This document shows, piece after piece, positions 7,383-16,535 of a stretch of DNA of 64,000 nucleotides (the stretch's first letter is position 1; each line of letters begins with the position of its first letter). Below the pieces are notes generated by a model that was given only the letters and a program-made list of their open reading frames with translations, was not told the origin of the DNA and ran no database searches. A program made the translations under genes and the position numbers. The DNA is from Neobacillus sp. WH10 (lineage in GTDB: Bacteria > Bacillota > Bacilli > Bacillales > Cytobacillaceae), in the NCBI RefSeq assembly GCF_030123405.1, contig NZ_CP126110.1, positions 3,038,001-3,102,000 on the forward strand, written 5' to 3'.

Positions 7383-9659
7383 TTAAATGATTGTAAAGTG
7401 ATTCCATTCCTGAGGCAAGAGCAATTGATACTGCTTTTGTAAAAAACGGTCGTCGACAAGTACAATCGTCCCATGATCTGTTTCAGAGCGGATCAATCGT
7501 CCACCGGCTTGTAAAACCTTGTTCATACCAGGGAACAAATATGCATAATCATAACCATTCTTATCCTTATTATTAAAATGATCCTTTATAAGATTCCGTT
7601 CAAAACAAAGCTGTGGTAAACCAACCCCTACGACTACCACTCCATTTAAACGATCACCGATTAAATCGACTCCTTCAGAAAAAATCCCACCAAGAACAGC
7701 AAATCCAAGTAAGGTTTCGTCTTGATTAGGCTGAAAGGCTGCTAAAAACTCCTCTCGTTCTGCTTCCGTCATCCCAGTTGTTTGAATTAATGTATCGGTT
7801 TCTTCATCAACTTGCTTGAATTGCTCATAAACGGACAGTAAGTATTGATAAGAAGGGAAAAAGATCAGGTAATTTCCTGGCCGTTTTTTTATCAACGATT
7901 GTACCATTGACACGATCTCATCCTTAGTCCGTTCGCGATCATTGAAGCGAGTGGACAATGGTTTGATACAGACGTCGATTTGTTCTTCTCTGAATGGAGA
8001 CGGAATTGAAAGGAAATAATCCTCCTGTTCTCCGCCAAGGATATCTTGATAATAGGGTAAAGGCGAAAGCGTTGCGGAAAAGTACACCTTAGAGCGATAC
8101 CCTTTTCCCTTTTGCCTTAGTAGTTTCGATGGATCAATGCAAAACAGTTTAACCATAACATCGTTTCTATTTTTCTCAACGTAGATTACATAATGTTCAT
8201 CGAGAAGCTCGACTATTTTTAAGAAGTTATTCACCATAAAAAAAGCTTCCAATAGACTTTGGGAGGTCTCTGTTTTTAGTACTTGTTCTGCATCCTTTGA
8301 AAATTGAAGGAGCTGTTCTAAGAACTCTTCATCTAGGAGCTCTAAGACAAATTCAGTTTTATTATCATTCTCTTTTTTCAAAGAAATGAACCAAGAATTC
8401 AACTTACTAGCTGCCTGAAAAATCATCTTATCGACGCCCTTAAAGTCTTTTTTCAATTGAAGAAACGTCTCTTTATTTAACGAGGCTGAGAACATCTCCC
8501 TGCCGCGGTCAACCAGATTATGTGCCTCGTCCACTAATAAGACGCTGGCCTTCTTTTGCTCCTCTATTAGCCGCTTTAACGACACCCGCGGGTCAAAAAT
8601 ATAATTGTAATCACAAATTACAGCATCAGCGGCATAGGAAAGGTCAAGCGAAAACTCAAACGGGCAGACGGTATGCTTACGGGCATAGGATTCGATCACC
8701 TCACGGGTCATCCCGTTCTCATTTGTTAAAATATCCAGAATGGCATCATTAATCCGATCAAAATATCCATTGGCAAACTCACAATAATCCTTTTGGCATT
8801 TGGTTTCATCCTTGAAACAAACCTTGTCTTTTGCCGTTATGGTGACGGCATTTAGACATAGACCGCAGGAACGCATGCGTGCAAATGCCTCCTCCGCCGT
8901 CGTTCGGGTAATCGTTTTTGCGGTAAGATAGAAAATTCGGTTCGCCTGACCTTCGCCGATCGCTTTCACCGCTGGAAAAAGAGTAGAAATCGTCTTGCCA
9001 ATTCCTGTGGGTGCTTTGGCGAATAGATTTTTTCCATCTTTAATGGTTTTATAAACACCCCCGGCCAAATTCCGCTGTCCCGCCCGATACGTATCAAATG
9101 GGAAAACCAGCGCTTTACAACTTTCATTTCGTTTGACTCGATGCTCATACTGCAGCTTGGCATATGGGGTATAACCTTCAATCACCTTAAAAACAAATGT
9201 CTCTAAGTCTGAAAGTGAGTAGTTCTTTTTAAAATATCTCTTACCTTCCGTTTCAACATGGACATATGTTAGCTGGACAAGGATTTCCGGAAGTGAATTA
9301 TCTTTTGCATATATATAGGCATACATTTTTGCCTGGGCCCAGTGAACAGGGGAACCCTCTCCCTCCAATTGATCAAGCGGTTGAGTGAAAGACTTAATTT
9401 CATCTATTGTTACCATGCCATTATCAAATAAAAGCCCATCACATCTGCCATCAATGATATATTTGAGGCCATCGTATGTAATTTCAGTACTCAGATAAAC
9501 CTCTTTTTGATCACCATCATGATAAGTTTTCTGGATTTTTTGGTGAATCCTCGTCCCATCTATTAGCGTCGATTGGGATCGGAAACGAGAATCTATACTG
9601 CCGCATTTATACACATGTTCAACAAGGGTTCGAACGGAAATATGAACGTCTTTTGACAC
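7383..9659 (-). CDS. Rad3/DinG-type Fe-S DNA helicase with N-terminal PD-(D/E)XK nuclease-like domain
   Basis: A 758-residue protein. Residues about 1-135 resemble a RecB/Cas4-type nuclease fold: GRCDGLL with D74 and IDEIK with E87/K89, then HWAQAKMYAYIYA. The helicase part has Walker A APTGIGKT (216-223) and DEAH (377-380). Four cysteines between them (C281, C288, C293, C332) fit the XPD-family Fe-S cluster. C-terminal motifs include GLPQLCFE and QAGGRLIRSETD (motif VI). This is a 5'-to-3' superfamily 2 helicase of the repair type, presumably cytoplasmic. It stands alone; a tandem 52-bp repeat array lies upstream of its start. Whether the nuclease domain is catalytic cannot be told. Confidence 0.88.
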   Translation of the reverse strand: MSKDVHISVRTLVEHVYKCGSIDSRFRSQSTLIDGTRIHQKIQKTYHDGDQKEVYLSTEITYDGLKYIIDGRCDGLLFDNGMVTIDEIKSFTQPLDQLEGEGSPVHWAQAKMYAYIYAKDNSLPEILVQLTYVHVETEGKRYFKKNYSLSDLETFVFKVIEGYTPYAKLQYEHRVKRNESCKALVFPFDTYRAGQRNLAGGVYKTIKDGKNLFAKAPTGIGKTISTLFPAVKAIGEGQANRIFYLTAKTITRTTAEEAFARMRSCGLCLNAVTITAKDKVCFKDETKCQKDYCEFANGYFDRINDAILDILTNENGMTREVIESYARKHTVCPFEFSLDLSYAADAVICDYNYIFDPRVSLKRLIEEQKKASVLLVDEAHNLVDRGREMFSASLNKETFLQLKKDFKGVDKMIFQAASKLNSWFISLKKENDNKTEFVLELLDEEFLEQLLQFSKDAEQVLKTETSQSLLEAFFMVNNFLKIVELLDEHYVIYVEKNRNDVMVKLFCIDPSKLLRQKGKGYRSKVYFSATLSPLPYYQDILGGEQEDYFLSIPSPFREEQIDVCIKPLSTRFNDRERTKDEIVSMVQSLIKKRPGNYLIFFPSYQYLLSVYEQFKQVDEETDTLIQTTGMTEAEREEFLAAFQPNQDETLLGFAVLGGIFSEGVDLIGDRLNGVVVVGVGLPQLCFERNLIKDHFNNKDKNGYDYAYLFPGMNKVLQAGGRLIRSETDHGTIVLVDDRFLQKQYQLLLPQEWNHFTII

Positions 9660-9765
9660 TAATCCACCAACTTACTAAGAGAATATATGTTTGTATATTC
9701 ATTATAACAGAAACTTGGGTATATATTTTGGTTGATTTAATATTTGAGAAGTTTAGGCTTTCTAT

Positions 9766-10121
9766 GTAGGCTTTTTCATGGATTTTCGCTCGTAATGTCC
9801 ATGTAGAACTACTTTACGTAGACTTTTTTATAGATTTTCTCCCGTAATGTCCACGTAGAACTTCTCTACGTAGACTTTTTCATAGATTTTCGCCCGTAAT
9901 GTCCATGTAGAACCCCTCTACGTTGACTTTTTCATGGTTTTTCACCCGTAATTTCCACGTAGAACTTCTCTACGTAGACTTTTTCATAGATTTTCTCCCG
10001 TAATGTCCACGTAGATCCTCTCTACGTTGACTTTTTCACGGATTTTCGCCCGGAATGTCCACGTAGAACCTCTCTACGTTGACTTTTTCATAGATTTTCA
10101 CCCACAATGCCGTGTAGAACC
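9766..10121. repeat. Seven tandem 52-bp repeats, each junction able to fold into a hairpin
   Basis: Units begin at 9766, 9818, 9870, 9922, 9974, 10026 and 10078, an exact 52-base period with a few substitutions per unit; the last is shorter and diverged. Each unit reads GTAGACTTTTTCATAGATTT, then CGCCCGTAATGTCCACGTAG, then AACYTCTCTAC. GTCCACGTAG at the end of one unit pairs with CTACGTAGAC at the start of the next around a 7-base loop, giving six potential hairpins. 52 is not a multiple of three and no ORF crosses the array. It fills the 555-base gap between the helicase gene and proA. Confidence 0.95.
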
Positions 10122-10175
10122 AACAAGAAAAAATATTTCTATTAAACAATCAAAAATATCTTAGCCATAAAAAAA

Positions 10176-10203
10176 TGCAAAAAAAAAGCGCATTTTCAGC
10201 GCT
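10176..10203 (-). terminator. Terminator of proBA
   Basis: On the minus strand AGCGC-loop-GCGCT is followed by eight or more T residues, 11 bases after the proA stop. Confidence 0.85.
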
Positions 10204-10214
10204 AAACTCAAATT

Positions 10215-11456
10215 TTAATATCGAACCTGACCTGTACCCCGTACAATTGATTTTGTAGTCGTTAATGCCTTTAGACCCATTGGCCCACGGGCATGCAGTT
10301 TTTGCGTGCTAATACCAATTTCCGCACCATAGCCAAACTGCTCACCATCTGTAAACCGCGTCGAAGCATTATGATAAAGTACCGCAGCATCTACTGCCTT
10401 GAAAAATAAGCTGACATTTTCTTTATCTTCACTAATAATTGCTTCTGAATGCTTAGTTCCATATTGGTCAATGTGATCAATTGCTTCTCTCACATTGTTT
10501 ACTAGTTTCACTGCTAGAATCGGAGCTAAAAATTCAGTGTGCCAATCATCTTCTTTTGCTTGTTTGACAAACGAATAGGAAGAAGCTAATTCTTTACTTC
10601 CACGCAGCTCAACCCCTTTATCATGAAGCACATGTAAAAGCTCAGTAACAAACGGCCAATTTTCATGAAGAAGCAAAGTTTCTGCTGCATTGCAAACAGA
10701 TGGTCGATGTAACTTCGCATTAATCGCAATTTCAATTGCCATATCTTTTTTTGCTGTTTCATCAATAAACAAATGACAGTTGCCTACGCCTGTTTCTAAA
10801 ACAGGAACGGTAGCATTTTGAATGACAGATTGAATCAACCCTGCACCACCGCGAGGGATCAGAACATCTAAGTACTGGTTCAATTTAAACATTTCTGCAG
10901 CTGTTTCACGTGTTGTATCTTCCAGAAGCTGGACAGAATCCTTTGGAATTGCCGTCCCAGCAAGTGCCTCGCGCATAACGTGAACAAGTGCTTTATTAGA
11001 ATAAATCGCTGATGAACTTCCTCGTAAAAGAACTGCATTTCCCGCTTTTAAACAAAGACATCCGGCATCAACCGTCACATTTGGACGAGCTTCGTATACC
11101 ATTCCGATAACCCCAAGTGGTACCCGAACCGTTTCAATTTGTAACCCATTAGGCTGTTTCCATGCTTCGATTGTTTCACCAACTGGATCCTCTAAATGAA
11201 TTAATTGACGAACCCCATCGACAATTTGTTCGATTCTCTCATCCGTTAAAAGCAAACGATCCAAAAGAGACGGGGAAAGTCCGTTTTCTTTCCCTGCTTC
11301 AATATCCTTTGCATTTTCACTTAAAATCCACTCTTTATCTGTCAATAAATGGTCGGCAACCTTTGCTAAAGCATCGTTTTTCTCAACAGCTGAAAGCACC
11401 CCCAGCTGCTTTGCTGCTTGTTTTAGTTTTCTGGATTTTTCTATCAACTCACTCAT
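10215..11456 (-). CDS. proA: Gamma-glutamyl phosphate reductase (proline synthesis step 2)
   Basis: Reduces gamma-glutamyl phosphate to glutamate-5-semialdehyde with NADPH. It is a 413-residue aldehyde-dehydrogenase-fold enzyme. Visible are PLGVIGMVYEARPNVTVDA (N-terminal signature), ETGVGNCHLFID, and the catalytic cysteine in HRPSVCNAAETLL. The C-terminal RFTDGEQFGYGAEIGIST segment is typical of ProA. I start at ATG 11456, which has GGAAGGAGC upstream and lies two bases after the proB stop; the frame extends 11 codons further up into proB without a ribosome site. It forms an operon with proB under the upstream T-box. Confidence 0.97.
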   Translation of the reverse strand: MSELIEKSRKLKQAAKQLGVLSAVEKNDALAKVADHLLTDKEWILSENAKDIEAGKENGLSPSLLDRLLLTDERIEQIVDGVRQLIHLEDPVGETIEAWKQPNGLQIETVRVPLGVIGMVYEARPNVTVDAGCLCLKAGNAVLLRGSSSAIYSNKALVHVMREALAGTAIPKDSVQLLEDTTRETAAEMFKLNQYLDVLIPRGGAGLIQSVIQNATVPVLETGVGNCHLFIDETAKKDMAIEIAINAKLHRPSVCNAAETLLLHENWPFVTELLHVLHDKGVELRGSKELASSYSFVKQAKEDDWHTEFLAPILAVKLVNNVREAIDHIDQYGTKHSEAIISEDKENVSLFFKAVDAAVLYHNASTRFTDGEQFGYGAEIGISTQKLHARGPMGLKALTTTKSIVRGTGQVRY

Positions 11457-11458
11457 TC

Positions 11459-12577
11459 TTAAGCTCCTTCCTTTGGCATAGTGACCCAATTATCACGATG
11501 AATCACTTCTGCTTTCTTGTTAATGGAATAACATTTCGATTGTTCACTCGGTAAACCCTTTACCGTTAATAAATCCTTAGAGGAATAATAAATTTGCCCT
11601 TTTCCAACCGTTTTCCCCTTTTGGTTTTTAACCACTACGACATCTAGGGCATTAAACTCTCCAATTACATTCGTGACCCCTACCGGCAGTAAACTTTTAC
11701 CTTGAAATAGAATTGCTTTTTCGGCACCATCATCGATTTCGATTACGCCTCCTACATGAGAATGATACGCAATCCATTGCTTTCTCATTTGCATTTGCGT
11801 TTGGAATGGGCCGCCTATATAAGTCCCATCCCCTTTACCAGCTAAAATATCCGCCAGTTTTTCCTTACCGGTCCCAGTTCCGACAAAGACGCTTACACCG
11901 AGGGATAATGCTTTTTTAGCTGCGAGTAATTTCGACTTCATGCCGCCAGTACCTACAGAAGACCCGCTTTCACCAGCAACAGCAAGCAGCTCCTCCGAAA
12001 CCTCCGAGATAAAATTAAATTTTTTGGCCTCTTTTGACACATTCGGATTGCCATCATAAAGCCCATTAATATCTGTTAAAATAATCAGGGCATTTGCATG
12101 TAAAAAACCGCTGACGAGAGATGACAGCAAATCGTTATCGCCGAAGGTCAATTCATCAATCGAAACAGAATCATTTTCATTAATAATCGGCACAACACCT
12201 CTTTGAAGCAGCTCATGGATTGTAGAATATAGGTTTTGAAACCGCAACTGGCTGTAAAAATCTTCACGAGTTAATAGTATTTGCGCAGGCACCATATCAA
12301 ACTCTTGAAACAGCTGATTATAATGTTGCATTAATAGCCCTTGCCCGACTGCCGCTGCCGCCTGTTTCCCGGCTGTACTTTTTGGTCGTGTGGGATATCC
12401 AAGTGAGCCAAATCCTGCCGCAACAGCACCGGATGAAATCAGAATGACCTCATGTCCCTCGGCTTTTAGAAAAGCAAGTGCCTCCACATGATCACGCATT
12501 TTCTCGTCAGAAATCGTCCCCGACGTATTTGTAAGTGAGCTGCTCCCAATCTTCACAACCACAAGCTGTTTTTTCAT
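11459..12577 (-). CDS. proB: Glutamate 5-kinase with PUA domain (proline synthesis step 1)
   Basis: Phosphorylates glutamate to gamma-glutamyl phosphate. The 372-residue protein has the amino-acid-kinase domain (VVKIGSSSLTN at the N-terminus, ISSGAVAAG, NENDSVSIDELTFGDND, SVGTGGMKSK). A C-terminal PUA domain starts near residue 275. This full-length form is the feedback-regulated type typical of proline anabolism. The gene is first in proBA and follows a T-box leader that reads a proline codon, so expression should rise when tRNA-Pro is uncharged. The start ATG has GAGAGG and AAAGG upstream. Confidence 0.97.
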   Translation of the reverse strand: MKKQLVVVKIGSSSLTNTSGTISDEKMRDHVEALAFLKAEGHEVILISSGAVAAGFGSLGYPTRPKSTAGKQAAAAVGQGLLMQHYNQLFQEFDMVPAQILLTREDFYSQLRFQNLYSTIHELLQRGVVPIINENDSVSIDELTFGDNDLLSSLVSGFLHANALIILTDINGLYDGNPNVSKEAKKFNFISEVSEELLAVAGESGSSVGTGGMKSKLLAAKKALSLGVSVFVGTGTGKEKLADILAGKGDGTYIGGPFQTQMQMRKQWIAYHSHVGGVIEIDDGAEKAILFQGKSLLPVGVTNVIGEFNALDVVVVKNQKGKTVGKGQIYYSSKDLLTVKGLPSEQSKCYSINKKAEVIHRDNWVTMPKEGA

Positions 12578-12680
12578 ATCCTTTCGAACCTCTCTTTATA
12601 AAATGGCTATTCATTTCATTGTTGTTTTAGCAAGAGAATGACGCTTTGTTAAAAATTTATCTTTAATAGAACCTTAAAAA

Positions 12681-12905
12681 TAAAAAAAAACGATTCTTAT
12701 GTCCTTAAAAAGGACGGAAAAATCGTTTCCGTGGTACCACCTTCATTGATGCTAAGCATCCGCTCGAACCCGTAACGTGGGATAACGGCTTATGTTTGCA
12801 TAAGCGGTATTTGAGGGCAGGTTCAAACATCTTCCCGTGAGAAACCTTTCAGCCTTTGGGTTTCACTCTCTAACACATTCCAATAATTTACTAGTCCCTT
12901 ACCAT
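12681..12905 (-). promoter_or_regulatory. T-box riboswitch (proline) controlling proBA
   Basis: On the minus strand the conserved T-box core AAGGTGGTACCACGG lies at about 12745-12731. Upstream are AGAGAGTGAAACCC and GGCTGAAAGG, typical of Stem I. The segment TTGAACCTGCCC contains GAA-CCT-G, consistent with a CCU proline specifier codon before a purine; that reading is mine and not certain. The terminator consists of AAACGATT / AATCGTTT arms around CGTCC/GGAC, then a T9 run at about 12690-12681. The competing antiterminator uses the T-box core. Start codon of proB is about 105 bases further on. Confidence 0.93.
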
Positions 12906-12979
12906 TTTCAATTTAATAATTTCTTTGATTATCCATAGAAAACAAGGAAAAGTCAATAGAGTTTTTTTGAAAATTTCCA

Positions 12980-13012
12980 TTAAAAAAGCCAACTGGGTTG
13001 TCCCAATTAGCT
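12980..13012 (-). terminator. Terminator of the WrbA-like gene
   Basis: GCTAATTGGG pairs with CCCAGTTGGC on the minus strand (G-U pairs allowed), followed by T6. Confidence 0.8.
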
Positions 13013-13021
13013 CTTTCCCTA

Positions 13022-13633
13022 TTATTGATTCGCATTTTTCACCCATTCAGCCACAGTAACCGTACGCTTTGCCTGGTGTTTAACAGTCGCTTGCACATCT
13101 TCAATCATTTTTCCATCTTGCCCCACGGTTACACTTGTCCCGTATGGATTTCCTCCTGAACTGAAAATAATTGGATCTGTATAACCTGGTGCTGCAACAA
13201 TTGCTCCCCAATGGTACATAGAAGTGTAAAGTGATAAGATAGTAGCCTCTTGTCCCCCATGAGGATTTTGGGCTGAAGACATTGCACTCACCACTTTGTT
13301 CACTAGCTTGCCGTTAAACCAAAGACCTCCTGTCGTATCGAGGAATTGCTTCATTTGCGCTGGCATATTCCCGAAACGGGTTGGAACGCTGAAAATAATG
13401 GCGTCAGCCCACTCTAAATCCTCCAATTTTACCTCAGGGACATGGGCAGTCGCTTCAACATGAGCTTTCCAGCCAGGATTTCCTTCAATTACGGATTGAG
13501 GTGCAAGCTCAGGAACCTTTAAAACCTTCACCTCTGCACCTGCTTCTTTTGCACCCTCTGCAGCCCATTGTGAAAGCTGATAATTCGTTCCACCCATGCT
13601 GTAATAAATGACCGCTAGTTTTACGTTTGTCAT
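13022..13633 (-). CDS. NAD(P)H:quinone oxidoreductase, WrbA-like flavodoxin-fold protein
   Basis: A 203-residue flavodoxin-fold protein. It has an FMN phosphate loop YYSMGGTNYQ near residue 12, VPTRFGNMPAQMKQFLDTTG (the WrbA-type isoalloxazine loop), and SSAQNPHGGQEATILS. WrbA proteins reduce quinones by two electrons with NAD(P)H, protecting against one-electron cycling; they act in the cytoplasm. I start at ATG 13633, which has AAGGGAG about 9 bases upstream; the frame continues 21 codons further with no ribosome site. It is monocistronic with its own terminator. WrbA itself versus a close paralogue cannot be settled. Confidence 0.88.
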   Translation of the reverse strand: MTNVKLAVIYYSMGGTNYQLSQWAAEGAKEAGAEVKVLKVPELAPQSVIEGNPGWKAHVEATAHVPEVKLEDLEWADAIIFSVPTRFGNMPAQMKQFLDTTGGLWFNGKLVNKVVSAMSSAQNPHGGQEATILSLYTSMYHWGAIVAAPGYTDPIIFSSGGNPYGTSVTVGQDGKMIEDVQATVKHQAKRTVTVAEWVKNANQ

Positions 13634-13727
13634 TATTTTAATCTCCCTTTTCTTGAAATTTTCTTTTACCACAACTAACAGATTTATCATTTCCATTTAT
13701 ATGATTTTCATGCCGGGTTTAAGACGG

Positions 13728-13785
13728 ATTCGCTGATAAACTTCATAGATTTGCCGATAAAACCTCAAATTTCACTGATAGAAAC
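13728..13785. repeat. Three degenerate ~20-bp tandem units
   Basis: Units ATTCGCTGATAAACTTCATA (13728), ATTTGCCGATAAAACCTCAA (13749) and ATTTCACTGATAGAAAC (13769) follow the pattern ATTYNCNGATAAAA. They lie between two genes and look like a decayed short intergenic repeat. Confidence 0.55.
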
Positions 13786-13851
13786 ATTATCTTACCTAAA
13801 AATAATCTAATACCTCGTTTTAAAAAGGGGTTAGAATGCAAAAACATGTTA

Positions 13852-13899
13852 AAAGCAAAAAAAGTAGAAATGGCAGAGAAAGCCCTGCGATTTCTACTC
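13852..13899 (-). terminator. Terminator overlapping the helicase stop codon
   Basis: AGTAGAAATGGCAG (13863-13876) pairs with CTGCGATTTCTACT (13885-13898), with T-rich sequence beyond on the minus strand. The stem includes the TAG stop at 13894-13896. Confidence 0.85.
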
Positions 13900-16140
13900 T
13901 TTCATTAAAAATTGACTAAAAAGGTATTCAGAAACCTTCTGCGAATCAAGTCTTGCTGCGATAAAAGGCGGCCGAACACCTCTAACACCTTCAATTGGAA
14001 GCCCCAGCCAAACAAGCCGCTCGTCAATGATGATGAATGGAAATGACATGCCTTCGCTTAGCCATTGATCAGGTTGTAACTCTGATATTTCCTTTTGAGA
14101 TATTACGATTAATTTTACTCTATTATTCCGATTTTTGAGTTTTTCCTTCCAATTTTCCGTTAATTTAGTAGTCTCTGGAAGGGAAATGACGATCGATGAC
14201 GTTGCCGTTTTAATATCCCGGAATACTTTTTCTAGCTTAAGTGCATGCATCCATTGTAATCTCGGGTGTTGATTGTTAATCCATGCTCCAATTTCCCTTG
14301 TTCCAACTGTTTGCTGATTCCTTTCCTGGTGCTCCACTAGCTGTTTAAGTGTTTTTCCATTATAAACATGCTTGCGAATAAATGATTGATTGCTGACATG
14401 AATAAACTTGCCTTTTGTCCTTGTTATTGCAACATTGATCAATCGTTCGCTATCCTTGCCTGTTAAGAGCATGCCTGCGCGCGTTTGGGGCTCACTTTCA
14501 ACGGTATCAAAAACCATAACATCCCGCTCACTGCCTTGAAACCTATGAACGGTCGCGGCGATAATATCAGCTGTTAGGCATTCTTTTTCGTACACATCCT
14601 CGAGTATAAGTTCCATTAAATTAGCTTGTGCCCGATATGGTGTCACATAACCAATCGATCTTAAGCCGCTTACGTATGATTCATGAATGAGTTGAAACGA
14701 CAATAACGCTTGCCAAAGATTCATCCTCGAATGCGATGTCCGATCAGTCAAACAAACGGCTCCAGTAAAGCTTGTATCTACTAGAACGGATGCACGGTTA
14801 GGAAAAGGTGCTTTTTCTACGATTTTCTTTCTGCTCTTCCAAACACTTTCATGATCACCAACGAGTGAATGGTAGATGTATTGATTGGTAAAGGCAGAGA
14901 TATCTGGATGCATTCTCCGTTGTTCTTTTAATAAAAATAGATGTGGATGAAGCTTGCCGTCGTTAACCCAATCAACGACACCTGCTCTATGAAAGATATC
15001 CTCCTTCAACCACACGTTTACTAAAGGATCCCTTGAAGACGCAATTGGCGGTAATTGCCTAAAATCACCGCAAATAATGACGCGTTTTCCGAGTGATGCA
15101 GCAAATGCGGCCTGTGGAACATAAGCCATACTGGCTTCATCTAGGATAACTAGGTCAAATTCCTTTTCAAAAATCGCCGGGTCACTCGCAGCTTTAGCCA
15201 GTGTTGTCCCGACAATAAATGCATTTTTCACAAATTGAATTTCCCTTTGGCGAATTTTTTCGAGCACTCTAGCAATCTTTGTTTCTAGCTCAAGCAAATG
15301 ATTCGTGTCCCTTTTGCTAAAAGAACGTACTAAATCCTGTTTTATATTTCGTCTTTCCTCTAAAAATTTCTCTTTATCTTTAGCTAGATGAGGGTCTTGT
15401 TTCTCAAGCAGCTGGGTTGTGGTAATCGCTTCATGACCAGCTATGAGTTCTCCAGTATTGAATCCGTAGCGAAGGACATCCCCTTCACGATAGCGGTCTT
15501 TCTTGTTAATGAACGCCGAAATTTCACTAATTAAGACATCGACCGCTTGGTTACTATGCGATAAAATCAACACCCGCTTTTCTTGAAAATACTTATTTGC
15601 CGCAACACGAGCAAGTGTATACGTTTTACCTGTTCCTGGTGGACCCCAGACAAAGGAAACGGGATTGTATTTTGACCGTAACACTAATTCGTGAACATTG
15701 CTTTTACTTTTTTCAGCTGGATGCTTCGCTGGCATCGAGGGATCTATCAATTTTTTCACCCGTAACCGTTTCTGTTTATTTTTTTTGATGTCATCTAATC
15801 GTTGGATCAATTGTTCAAGCAGCTCCCATGGATCATGAAACAGGGCTGCCTCTGAAATTAAGTCACCAAATGATTGTTCGAGGGCAATTATTACACCTTT
15901 GCCTTCAGATGAAAGCACACGTCCACTTTGTTTTAAGCCGCCCCATTCAATTCGAATTGTAGCTCCAACCGGAATTCGTAATGAATAGGCGATATCAAAA
16001 TAGTAGGTAAATGAGCCATCACTCGATAGTAACCTCCCATTTGAAACAATGAACCTGTTACTTCCGAACTTTTTTAAATAGGAGATTTCAATATTAAGTG
16101 CCTGCTGCCATTCTTTTATGTATGTTCCTGTACTTGTCAT
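13894..16140 (-). CDS. UPF1-like superfamily 1 DNA/RNA helicase
   Basis: About 748 residues. The N-terminal about 140 residues form a beta-rich domain. The RecA-like domains carry Walker A GPPGTGKT, the DEAS box LVILDEASMAY, GDFRQLPPI (motif III), LLKEQRRMHP (motif IV), TVHRFQGSERD (motif V) and NVAITRTKGK (motif VI), all of the SF1B UPF1/DNA2 pattern. A coiled-coil-like insertion (about residues 250-310) follows motif Ia. The last about 130 residues contain a domain that may be PLD-like, but I see no intact HKD motif. I start at ATG 16140; the ATG nine bases earlier abuts the AAAGG ribosome site. Function in nucleic-acid metabolism is general only. Confidence 0.87.
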   Translation of the reverse strand: MTSTGTYIKEWQQALNIEISYLKKFGSNRFIVSNGRLLSSDGSFTYYFDIAYSLRIPVGATIRIEWGGLKQSGRVLSSEGKGVIIALEQSFGDLISEAALFHDPWELLEQLIQRLDDIKKNKQKRLRVKKLIDPSMPAKHPAEKSKSNVHELVLRSKYNPVSFVWGPPGTGKTYTLARVAANKYFQEKRVLILSHSNQAVDVLISEISAFINKKDRYREGDVLRYGFNTGELIAGHEAITTTQLLEKQDPHLAKDKEKFLEERRNIKQDLVRSFSKRDTNHLLELETKIARVLEKIRQREIQFVKNAFIVGTTLAKAASDPAIFEKEFDLVILDEASMAYVPQAAFAASLGKRVIICGDFRQLPPIASSRDPLVNVWLKEDIFHRAGVVDWVNDGKLHPHLFLLKEQRRMHPDISAFTNQYIYHSLVGDHESVWKSRKKIVEKAPFPNRASVLVDTSFTGAVCLTDRTSHSRMNLWQALLSFQLIHESYVSGLRSIGYVTPYRAQANLMELILEDVYEKECLTADIIAATVHRFQGSERDVMVFDTVESEPQTRAGMLLTGKDSERLINVAITRTKGKFIHVSNQSFIRKHVYNGKTLKQLVEHQERNQQTVGTREIGAWINNQHPRLQWMHALKLEKVFRDIKTATSSIVISLPETTKLTENWKEKLKNRNNRVKLIVISQKEISELQPDQWLSEGMSFPFIIIDERLVWLGLPIEGVRGVRPPFIAARLDSQKVSEYLFSQFLMKE

Positions 16141-16478
16141 GAATCTCATCCTTTTATAAAGACAATGTTTGCTTTTTTTTTATGTAATGTTGAATGCCCA
16201 TCAACTTTTTTGGTCGATAACGGCACTGTCATCCTCCCACAGTGCCCGTTTTCCTCTTTTGTCTCACCAAACAGACACTGTCAACGTAGATTTTACAGAA
16301 GCTTTAAATAGATTAGATCTGATGAAGTTACTATAGCATGTGAGTATTATTATTCCAAATTAATGGACACAAAAAAAGCACCCACTGCGATACAGCAATG
16401 AATGCTTAAGTTTAATAGTTTAAAAACATTTAAATTGATACATCAGCTATAAGGAAGATACGGTTCAATTTGAGTATT
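16141..16478. other. Gene-free stretch
   Basis: Between the helicase start and the aminotransferase terminator I see no ORF with a ribosome site, repeat or structured RNA. It presumably holds the helicase promoter. Confidence 0.5.
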
Positions 16479-16531
16479 AAAAAAGAACACTCACAAAATA
16501 CAAAATGAAAGATTGCAAGTGTTCCTTTTTA
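16479..16531 (-). terminator. Terminator of the pyrimidine degradation cluster
   Basis: AAGGAACACT pairs with AGTGTTCTTTT across a 26-base loop on the minus strand, ending in T6. It lies immediately after the aminotransferase stop codon. Confidence 0.75.
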
Positions 16532-16535
16532 AAAA

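Noticed and set aside
9766..10121. CRISPR array
   Set aside because: Units are contiguous 52-bp repeats with no unique spacers, and no cas genes are nearby.
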